A DNA stretch of 64,000 nt from Zopfochytrium polystomum (taxonomy: Eukaryota; Chytridiomycota; Chytridiomycetes; Chytridiales; Chytridiaceae). This document shows, piece by piece, positions 55,956 to 64,000 of the stretch. A program made the position numbers and the translations under genes. Each line of letters begins with the position of its first letter. Positions within the stretch are counted from its first letter, which is position 1. The DNA lies in assembly GCA_025765615.1 (NCBI GenBank), contig JAIVFJ010000155.1, positions 95,232 to 159,231 on the forward strand, in the 5' to 3' direction. Below the pieces are notes generated by a model that was not told the DNA's origin, did no database searches, and was given only the letters and a program-made list of their open reading frames with translations.

Positions 55956-57386
55956 ATGGCCCTTTCCCGCATGCCGTCGGAATCCAACGTCCTGTTCCGT
56001 TCACCCCTCGTCGAGCCCTACATCATCTCCGCCAGCAACTACGGACTCCGTTGCACGTCCGCCGTCGCGTCCTCCGCCGATCCGCCACCCGCGACATCGT
56101 CCACATCCGTCGCGATCGCCGAGGGCACGCTTCTCCTCCGCGAACGGCCCGTGCTGGGATGGCCACGCGGATCGTACAGCACCGACTTGCTGGTCCCGCG
56201 GCTGCTCGTCAAGCACCGCGAGGCGCTGCGGAGATCACAAGAGGATCCGCCGACGTCGTCGCTCACAACTCTCTTCCCTAGAAACGTCGCCGCTGAGGTC
56301 CCAGCGGGCCGTGCGGCCCAGATCACCGACACATACGTCGCCGGCGTGATCGCGCGGGTCCTTGAGTTGGAGAGTGCGAACGATCCAGAACCTGCGATCG
56401 ATCGGTTGGCCGCTGCCTTGTCGCTGTCGGACCCCTCACCCGTCGCCGCTGGCAGGGCACCGCCATCCCTCCCGCCTCCGACCCGCGACGACGTCCTCTG
56501 GGCCACCTTCGTCCTCGACTTCAACTCCTTCCCCTCAGGGCTCAACCTCTTCCTCTCCCTCGTCAACCACTCCTGCGACCCCAACTGCAAAGTCGTCGAA
56601 GACGACCCCTCCCCGTCACCGCCAGCCAGCACCACCTCCAACCGGGATCCCGAAACCGCCCGCGCGCCAACCTACACCCTCTTCGCTCTCCGCCCCATCG
56701 CCCCCGGCGCCCCGCTCTCCATCAGCTACCTCGACCTCGACCGCGACGTCTCCCTCGCCGCCGACCGCCGCCGGTACCTCGAGGAGCACTACCTCTTCTT
56801 CTGCACCTGCACCGCGTGCGGGACCCGCTCGGACGCCGACCCCACCAGCGGCGAGCCGCCGCGCGGCGAGGACTATCTGTGCGGCGGGTGTGGTTCGGGG
56901 CGCGTCGACGCCGTCGCGGGGGGGCCGTGCGATACTTGCGGGGCGACGATGAGCGCGCGGGAGATGGAGAAGCGGGAGGATAGGGTGTTTGCGATTGTGA
57001 GGCGGACGAGGGTGCTGGTGGAGAGGGTGGTTGCGGCGGTCGGGCGGCTGGAGGACGAAAGGGGTAAGGAGGAGGGGAAGGCAGAGGAGGAGGAGGAGGA
57101 CGCGGGCCAGGGCGGCGGGAGGGTGCGCTTCGCGGCGCGGGCCGAGACGGCGGTGGAGGAGCTGGCGCGGCTCGTTCCGGAGCTGGAGGCGCTTGGGGTC
57201 GCGGCGGAGGCGGTGGTGTACTCGAAGGCGCCGCACCGGCATGTTTTGTTTCGGCCGATTGACTTTTGTGTTGCGGAGGGACGGGAGGCGCTTGCGAAGC
57301 ACGGGCGGGGTGAGGTGCGGGCTGTGGGAGCGGCGAGGAGGAGCAAGAAGGCAAACAAGCCGATCAAAGCAAAGAGAGAGGGTTAG
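55956..57386 (+). CDS. SET-domain (SMYD-like) methyltransferase-family protein
   Basis: A single exon of 476 residues. The SET core shows NHSCDPNCKV at about 207-216 (the NHSC cofactor/knot motif), LFALRPIAPGAPLSISYLDL (the ELxxxY-like strand) and a post-SET cysteine cluster FCTCTACGTR followed by a second set, LCGGCGSGRVDAV...PCDTCG. The insert between the first SET part and NHSC, and the post-SET zinc site, fit SMYD-type proteins, but no MYND finger (split zinc insert) is seen. A Glu-rich coiled stretch and a Lys-rich tail (KKANKPIKAKREG) follow. It may methylate a non-histone protein lysine; the substrate is unknown. It ends 47 bp upstream of the NAA38-like gene. Confidence 0.85.
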   Translation: MALSRMPSESNVLFRSPLVEPYIISASNYGLRCTSAVASSADPPPATSSTSVAIAEGTLLLRERPVLGWPRGSYSTDLLVPRLLVKHREALRRSQEDPPTSSLTTLFPRNVAAEVPAGRAAQITDTYVAGVIARVLELESANDPEPAIDRLAAALSLSDPSPVAAGRAPPSLPPPTRDDVLWATFVLDFNSFPSGLNLFLSLVNHSCDPNCKVVEDDPSPSPPASTTSNRDPETARAPTYTLFALRPIAPGAPLSISYLDLDRDVSLAADRRRYLEEHYLFFCTCTACGTRSDADPTSGEPPRGEDYLCGGCGSGRVDAVAGGPCDTCGATMSAREMEKREDRVFAIVRRTRVLVERVVAAVGRLEDERGKEEGKAEEEEEDAGQGGGRVRFAARAETAVEELARLVPELEALGVAAEAVVYSKAPHRHVLFRPIDFCVAEGREALAKHGRGEVRAVGAARRSKKANKPIKAKREG

Positions 57387-57433
57387 GAAAGCTGGGTTCC
57401 CCTCAGCCCCCGTAAACTTGTCGCTGAGGAGAC

Positions 57434-57794
57434 ATGTCAGCCGAGGCTGCGGCGATGGCGGCGCTCACACTGGAGGAGGACCCGGCGATCGGCAAGCTAC
57501 GCGATCTGCTGAACCGCAAGATGCGCGTCATGATCGCGGACGGCCGCGTTTTTGTTGGCATCTTTATGTGCATCGACAAGGGCCTCAACATGGTGTTATC
57601 GGGAGCAGAGGAGTATACAGCTGGTCGGTCGGTGCTATGGAAAAAACTCGTCTTTGATCTCACCCCGCACTCGTTTCCAACTCCATCGTCAATCATCAGA
57701 CGAAAGACGGTTCGCCGGACTGGTGATGATACCCGGAAAGTACATTGTGCGAGCGGAGGCAGAGGATTACGAGGCCTCTGATGTTTATTCGTAA
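57434..57794 (+). CDS. NAA38: NAA38/LSMD1-like LSm protein (NatC auxiliary subunit)
   Basis: Two exons (57434-57623 and 57700-57794) encode 94 residues. The Sm fold is complete: Sm1 LRDLLNRKMRVMIADGRVFV-G with FMCIDKGLNMVLSGAEEY, then after the phase-1 intron RRFAGLVMIPGKYIVRAEAE (Sm2). The MIPGK and GRVFVG signatures are those of LSMD1/NAA38, the small subunit of the NatC N-terminal acetyltransferase, rather than LSm1-8. It would act on ribosomes with NAA30 and NAA35. It is convergent with the next gene, 66 bp between stops. Confidence 0.85.
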
Positions 57795-57860
57795 TATTTA
57801 CTGCACCCGTTCAATATATCCTTGGCTGGGCCTCCCAACGACAAATCCCGATGAACCCCC

Positions 57861-60565
57861 TCAAAAAGCCTCCTCCCGCCGGTTCGTTAGATACAGGTCC
57901 GTAACGCTCCTAGCCGACCGTCCTGACCACGGACGCTGGGCTTTTGCTGGAACCTCCAGTCCTTTTTCGCATATTTCAATCCCGCCGTTCGCAGCCGCAT
58001 TTGCGCCCCCAACAGGCGCTTCCGCTTGCAGTTGGACCGCGCCATTTTTAAGGGCTTGTTCGTGGAAGCCCCTTGCGCGGTTGAGCTCCTCGTCAAGGAA
58101 AATATTGAACGTTTCCGGGTCTTTAGTGATGTCCGTTTGATCAGAGGTGGTTAGAGGAGATTCCATGAGCAGCACGCAACGCAAAATTGGTGGTGAAGGG
58201 GAGCAGAGGATGTACCGTTGGATCTCCCGGTCGTGGAAAGGCTGACCCAGTTGTCAGCGTACTCGTCAAAGTCCAGCGCCATCGTCCACTTGACCAAAAA
58301 ATCGTGGTCCAGCGACGACTCGAGCTCCGAGATAGCCAGCAGCAGCGCATTCTCCTCGTCTTCGGCGGCGGCGGCCGCTGCGATCTTTCCCAGCGGCAGG
58401 CCGTGGGGGGGGTACCGCGGGATCTCGCTTTGAAGGGTGCGGGTCGCTTTGCTCGCTCGGTTGCGGAGTCGCTACCGTCGCCGCGGGGTTGGTGGGAACA
58501 CTTGCGGAATCCTTCTCGGAGCCGCCGTGAAAGTCGGCATGGCCGTTGTTGCGCTCGGCCGCGTCTTTGCCCTGAACGTAGCTGTGTCGAGTGAATTGTT
58601 CAGCCGTCGTCGACCGGTTTTTCGTCAAAAAAAGGCCACTTCACATTTTTCGTAGCCACTCCAGCCGCCGCATCTTTCGGAGTTTCTGCACCTCATCGCG
58701 CCGTCGAAGCTTGGCGTGGTGGAACGGAATCGGCTTTGTCGTTGAGTACGTTACTTCATCGAATATGAATGCGCCGTCGCGAGCGGGCCGGTTTGCGACG
58801 GGGCGCCAGCCGTTGTTTTCGCGCCTCTGGTACCAGCCGCCTTTGGCAAGTTAAAGTTTTCAGACTAGTGAGAGCTTCTTGCAACAGCAGTACGATACCG
58901 TTTTCAGGGCCGTTCGGTGGCAGCGGACCAATTTTCGAAAACAGTATTCGTGGAGGCGGCGCCTTTGCCGACTCTTGGGTGTAGTCGCGCGGACTGAACG
59001 CATTCATGTCAACCAGGTTCTGGTGGATAAAGATTTTGTAGTAAATGGTCGGTGGGAATGTTGTCTGCATGAGCGGAGTTAGCGGAAGGATTGACAATTG
59101 TTGGCTGCTATTACTCCGCCCAGCCGAAACCGAACGTGAATTCCGGACGCAGAGTCTATCAGCTTGGCTTCGTTCGGGTTGACAAATTTGAGGAGCTTCC
59201 CGGGATCGCCTCGCTCTCTGAAGCGAATCAAATCTCTGTAGAATCGAAATATCTTGACCGACTGGAGGGATTTTCCAATTAATTGTAAACTCCGCTCATA
59301 TTCGAAATTCAGCAGTACATACTTACATAGTAACTTCTCCACGCTTTTTGTATCATCAGCGCCGCTGTAGCAAGCGTCTTCTTGGTCATTTCAGCTCTTT
59401 GTGCCCGTCTGAGCATCGCGAGCCTCGTTCCGTCCAACAGCTGTCGATTCTCAAGCACCTCCCCCTCCATCCCGTCCATCTCCGTCAAATCGCCCAGCTT
59501 GGCACGTTCCTTGCGCAACTGCTCCTTCCGAACAATCTCCAGGACGCGCACATACGGCACCCGCACCATAAACATCCTCATAATCGACTGAATCTTGACC
59601 GCGCAAAAGTGCGGGAACGTCGGCGCCTGCCCGTCCACCCACGGCACCCTCTCGCAGAACCGCCGGAACTTTTGGATCATCCGCTCCTGCAGCGAGAGGT
59701 CGCGCACCGACGGCATCGACGCGGCCAGCCTGACCGCGGACGCGGCGCCCCCAGCCGCAGCCGCACCGTCGGATGCTGCCGCTGCAGCTGCGGCCGTCTT
59801 CCCGCGCCGGTCAGCGGCTGCGACGACCAACCTCGCGCGGGCCGCAGACGACGCGCGGCCTGTCTCGCCAGATCGGACGGTCTGCCCCGCCTCGGAGGCG
59901 GTCATGCGGGCGTGGCGGACGGCGACGTACTTTCGTCGAGTGGTCCAGCCGCGGTAGGCGCACTGGACAACGAGGGCTGCGGCGGAGCGGGCGAGCTGAT
60001 CGCGGAGGACGGCTTCGTCGCGCGCTTTTTGGAGGTCGAGTTGCTGCTGGTGGAGCTGCTCCTTGGTGGCGGGGCCGGCGGCGGCGGAGGGCGCGCCGGG
60101 GACGGCGAGGTTTGCGCCGTGGGGTGCGTTTGAGGTCGATGCGGGGTGATCGCGGCGCTGTCGGTTGCTTGGGAACAGCGCGGAGGACGGACGGGAAACG
60201 GGGATGTATGCGGTCGAAGTGGCTGGGATGTAGCCGGATTGAGAGACAGTCTGAATCAGTGGGATGTTTTCCATCGACTCGTCATCGAGTATGATCGTCT
60301 GCCGCCTTATCGCCATCTGTGCTCGCTGTTAGGTCGGTGTTTTGTGGTTGAGGCGAGCTTGAAAACGCCTCACCATCCGTGCTTCTTTGGACACTCGAAG
60401 CAATCGCTCGAACCGATCGTTCGGAAACTCGACCGTCTCGAGCAGCTCAAAAGGGTCGAATCCGCATAGCTGAGTGATGATCGCCAAGTTGCGCGCCTTT
60501 GCAAGGACATTCATGATCGACGACGGCCCATCGCCGCCACCGTCCAGGGGAGGTGAAGATGACAT
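57861..60565 (-). CDS. MFI/C11orf65-like protein with IQ motifs
   Basis: Seven exons (60565-60374, 60325-59327, 59261-59115, 59064-58899, 58840-58645, 58427-58216, 58120-57861) give 723 residues. The long second exon has IQ motifs (AALVVQCAYRGWTTRRKYVA, VKIQSIMRMFMVRVPYVR, ALMIQKAWRSYY). A block then matches C11orf65/MFI from memory of the family: FYRDLIRFRERGDPGKLLKF, NPNEAKLIDSASGIHVRFRL, FPPTIYYKIFIHQNLVDMNA, GGWYQRRENNGWRPV and HHAKLRRRDEVQKLRKMRRL. The human relative is reported to affect mitochondrial fission. Presence beside an IQUB-like gene suggests a flagellum-linked role here (inference). Its ATG faces that of the IQUB-like gene. Confidence 0.85.
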
Positions 60566-60604
60566 GCTGGTTAGGCAGTGGTAAAGTTTGTCAGAGACCA
60601 ACGA
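60566..60604. promoter_or_regulatory. 39-bp shared (bidirectional) promoter of the MFI-like and IQUB-like genes
   Basis: The two start codons (60565 minus and 60605 plus) are separated by only 39 bases. Both genes must be driven from this gap or from within each other's first exon. No TATA box or known motif is obvious. Confidence 0.7.
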
Positions 60605-63498
60605 ATGTCGGAAAACCGCGAAGACGAGGTCGGCCCGACGACGGAGACTGAACAAGTTGATGGTAGGGTGCACCACGAGGAGCCACGGTCCGATCAGTTA
60701 AAGGAGCAGCCAGAAGATCAAGCTCCTCCGTCAGTTGAGCAACCGCTGGGTCAGGACCCGGGGGGATCGACATCGCAGGATCGATCAACAGCTGAGTCTG
60801 AAGGCCCGCCTGCTAGCCAGGAACAAGGTCCATCGGGCAACATGGAGGAGCTCAGCCAGGAGATCGCAAGCACGAACGATGAAGCGAGACAACCCACCGA
60901 CGAGTCAGGCCCACCTCGCGCTACCGGAGATCAGATCGCGGAGGGGCTGGTGGCGGAGGGGCCGGTGGCCGCCGCGGTGGATTTAGAAGCAGAAGCACAA
61001 CCGACAGATCGCGTGGCCGACCACACAGACAATCCGGCAACGCTTGGTTCACAGCTGGAGAGCATTCCTGCCGCGGTGACGGACGCTGTTGATAACATGC
61101 AGAATGATGCGATTCACGCTCATAGCGACGGCAAACCCCGAGAAGAAGATACAGGGAAGACTCTTGAGCTTTTGCCACCATTACCGGCTCAGGCAGTGGA
61201 GTCCAAGAGTGAGGAAGTGGTCGTTGAAGGGACTGTTGCGCGACCCGCCTTTGAAAACGCAGAAGGAGCCAGTCCTACAGCCGCACCTCCAAACCAAGGG
61301 GCAGCGCTCAACCAGCAACAGCCGCTTTCTAGACCTCTCGGACCAGATGAGATTGCCACAGATCTGTCCCAGTGGTACCGGAAAAGGTATCTCGGTGGAT
61401 TTCGAAACAAGAAAACCGGAGTAGAGTACTTTCACGCGTTCTCGCAAACACCAACTGCTCAAGAGATCAAAGATGCTGTAAGACCGCACCACGTGTGTTT
61501 AGATTCTCTTACTTCCTCCTTTAGAAAGCTGCACCGAAATTTCACCGCGATACTCAAACGAAATACTTGCGAAACCGGTTGGCGCAATCGAAACGCGACG
61601 AAGCGACTCAAATGGTGCGTCCTCTAAGAAACTTTGCTCTCTAACAACCTTTTCCAGGAAAAGCCGGGACTTCACATTTCGTCCGAAGACGACTACTTCA
61701 TTGCGGCAAGACCATATTTTTCAGCGGAAGATCATCACCGAATGATTGTCCAAAAGGTGAGCGAGGTTTGGTTCCATCGAATAGTTCTTGGCTCACTGTG
61801 GAGGCAGGTGACCGTCATTCAATGTTTCGTGAGAAAATGTCTGGCAATCCAGTTGGCGAAGCAGCTGCGCATCGAGAGGGATTTGCGAATCAAAGCCATG
61901 GCAGCAGTAAGGGATCGCAGGCAAACACACATACCTTATCTCTGTTGTTATAGAAAGAACAGCGGCGAAAGCGCCTCGCCGAGAAGAAGCGCAAAAAAGA
62001 AATTGAGAGCCGCCTTCACCCAAAGTCCACAAAAGACTTCGATATTTTGTACAACGGTCTTGAAAGTGAGCGGCAAATTGTGTGTTTGATATATTGACCT
62101 TCCGCTACAAAAAGATTGGCGGCTGCAAGAAACGGAAAAAATCAACAATGCGAACTACTCAGAGCCTGCGAGGCTGGCAGCCCTTGCAGATTTGATGGAC
62201 CAAGAGGCTGTGCTTATTCAAAAGATTGACAAATTGCGATCCGTTGCCTCCGAGGAGAATCGTGAACGGAGAATTGTAAAGCTTCTCGAGAAGGTAAGGA
62301 AAAGACCTCGAAATCATTGGATCTGATATTGCCCTGTTCACTGCAGATGGCCTCGCCAAAACGTTGGCCGGTGTACAAGGGTGGGGTTGTTCTCGTCGAC
62401 ACTCCAAATACAATTAGAGCAAGAGAGTTGCGTGATTTGTTCCATGCGCTCAATGTTGCAATACTGTCGGTCGACGAAAGGCTCCAAATTTTACTGCATG
62501 TAAAGTATACCGTGAAGGTGAGACAGTTTCTGGGTACTCCCGAAATCTCAACTGCCTCAGGAATTCGACTGCAACCTTACACGAGAAATTGTAGAGCTTA
62601 TTGATCGGGAGGGCGATCTCGTCAGTCGTGGACGCGATCCTAAAAGCCTTGAAGGTACACCCCGTCGTTTATTTTGGACAGGAATAAATGTGCGTGTAGG
62701 GCTCCGAAAGCGTATCAGCAATCTCTTTCTCCACTTCATTGAGACGCCGGAATTCAACCCGGAGGCCGCGCTTTATCAAAAGGTACATAATGTGCACATA
62801 TGTTGAATGCATTTTAATTTCTTTCAAAACAGTTCCCCGAAGCCGGCCAGTCCTGGAAACGAGATCAAGCGGTCTACTACTGCCGAGGGTGCACGAAGTA
62901 CCTCCCCTCCACCGACTTTTACCTCTCGACCACAATGAAGCATCTCGGACGCTGCAAAAGCTGCACGATCCGCGAGAACCTCGCGACAAAACGCCAAGAC
63001 GACGGCGCCTACGCCGAGATGCTCCACTCCGTCCGCGCTGCCGAAGCCGCGCGGCGGGCCGCGGCCGCCGCGAAAGAGGGCGAGGACGGCGTCGCCGAGG
63101 ACCCGCACTACAACGCTATGAACCTGATGCAGGAGGCGGATATGCGTCACCTCGTCGAAAGCATTTGGGGGCGGCAGTCGTGCATCGGGGGCGGCCGCAA
63201 CTTGGAGGACCTCGTGCTGGTGAGGTGGGACGCTGCGTACGAGCTGACGCCGTGGAATTGCCTCCTGCTTACGCGGGCGGAAGCTGATCGGCATGAGGCT
63301 GGTGTGGGAGGAGAACACGGCGTCGACCCGGAAGAGCTTTACACTGATGACTTTGTGCGGAGTATCAGAGGCCGCCATTTGGCCGGACGACGTTACTTTT
63401 CGCAGCTCCCCGCGATGGAAAAGTACATCGCGAGGAAGTATGTGGAAGATGCCTCTGGGAAGTTGGTTCCTATCAGCCGAAAACTGAAGATCCGCTGA
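60605..63498 (+). CDS. IQUB-like (IQ and ubiquitin-like domain) flagellar protein
   Basis: Ten exons (60605-61477, 61525-61614, 61658-61756, 61808-61906, 61954-62065, 62115-62293, 62347-62517, 62561-62654, 62700-62782, 62833-63498) keep frame, 821 residues. The first about 265 residues are acidic/Pro/Gln low complexity. IQUB landmarks follow: [34 protein letters not shown] motif [26 protein letters not shown]-type segment, [51 protein letters not shown], a Cys4 site ([14 protein letters not shown]...CKSC), [29 protein letters not shown] and [16 protein letters not shown] belongs to radial-spoke-associated axonemal proteins. The ubiquitin-like domain is not recognisable. ATG 60605 is the first ATG in frame. 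Confidence 0.88.
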
Positions 63499-63755
63499 AA
63501 TGATTGGCGTGCTAAAGTTCCTCTCCCTCGTTAATGCCCATTTTCGCCAGTGACGGCACTTGGCCAGCTTTCGTCATTCGCACTGCGATGAAGGATCACA
63601 ACTTTTGTTGAAGCGTTTGCGACAATATTAATTGAAGCAATCACCTTTTCTGGCTCTGTGATTACTATTTAAGCCGCGATTCAAATGATTAACCTATGTT
63701 TTGTCATAGCGCCATAGAAACGCGAATCCACCAGCAAATTAATTTTCCGCTCGAA

Positions 63756-64000
63756 ATGGATGCAGCCAACGCGACGGTTGGATCGATCTCTGCTACTGTC
63801 TCGTCTCCAACCCAAACGACCAGCAGCACGCAAGTCCCTTCACCGTCGCAACCACCAGCAGGATATGTGGCAGGTGCAGCTCCGATCGATGTGGGCCTTA
63901 TGTCCAGCGCTTTTGCATCGCCTCCCTCCTCTTTCTCTTTATGTCGTGGAAGCTCGTTACTTCCGTCATCGCCACGGCGCGATCTTCCGGCAGAACTCGC
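63756..64000 (+). CDS. Partial ORF of an unrecognised protein at the right edge
   Basis: An ATG at 63756 opens a frame without stop to the window edge (81 codons). The start is Ser/Thr/Pro-rich with Asn-Ala-Thr (a possible N-glycosylation site). Around 63900-63980 a different frame reads as a hydrophobic helix (ASLLFLFMSWKLVTSVIATA), so a splice or frame change may occur there. It may be the start of a membrane protein; the family is not recognised. The 257 bp before it hold no feature. Confidence 0.4.
   Translation, partial: MDAANATVGSISATVSSPTQTTSSTQVPSPSQPPAGYVAGAAPIDVGLMSSAFASPPSSFSLCRGSSLLPSSPRRDLPAEL

Noticed and set aside
60578..60604. Earlier GTG start for the IQUB-like gene
   Set aside because: Non-ATG start; it would leave only 12 bp to the opposite start codon. 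ATG 60605 is preferred.

Overview
The window reads as nuclear DNA of a zoosporic (flagellated) early-diverging fungus, most likely a chytrid. Coding DNA is GC-rich with strong GC3 bias. Genes are compact and split by many short GT-AG introns of about 45-100 nt. There are fungal-type families (two DHA2 drug:H+ antiporters, a WSC-domain cell-surface protein, an arrestin-like protein) beside a head-to-head pair of flagellum-associated genes (MFI/C11orf65-like and IQUB-like). No ribosomal RNA, CRISPR array or autonomous transposon was recognised. This placement is inferred from gene content and was not searched against a database.

Layout. 0-3.5 kb: an exon running off the left edge, two related small cysteine-rich secreted peptides, and tRNA-Glu(CTC). 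3.6-16 kb: a foldback element, DHA2 transporter 1 (minus), a secreted CAP-ricin-lectin fusion (minus), a CDADC1-like two-domain deaminase (plus), a mARC-like MOSC protein (plus), DHA2 transporter 2 (plus), intron-containing tRNA-Thr(TGT), and a perfect 34-bp-arm hairpin. 16.6-22.3 kb: a GNAT acetyltransferase, two tandem DUF4139 proteins and an inverted 333-bp fragment of the first one. 22.4-28.5 kb: two tandem genes for secreted, very short kinase-like proteins with basic Ala/Gly-rich tails. 28.5-36.6 kb: an S8 protease locus lacking its catalytic-serine segment, a PQQ-propeller/WSC membrane protein and an arrestin-like protein. 36.7-45 kb: two multi-TM paralogues in opposite orientation flanking two nucleolin-like RRM genes. 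45.5-53 kb: two paralogous Ser/Thr kinases separated by a repeat-rich stretch that contains a 913-bp block with no CpG. 56-63.5 kb: a SET-domain (SMYD-like) protein, an NAA38/LSMD1-like subunit, the MFI-like gene and the IQUB-like gene, whose start codons are only 39 bp apart. A partial ORF runs off the right edge.

Two features stand out. First, much of the middle of the window consists of recent pairs: secreted peptides, DUF4139, secreted mini-kinases, RRM proteins, multi-TM proteins and kinases. Second, the secreted mini-kinases keep the key catalytic residues of a protein kinase in an unusually small core behind a signal peptide, share a promoter-proximal element, and differ mainly in tail length (about 80 versus about 770 residues). 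They are the best candidate here for an undescribed system. Exon coordinates were derived by hand from frame continuity, splice signals and, where possible, comparison between paralogues.
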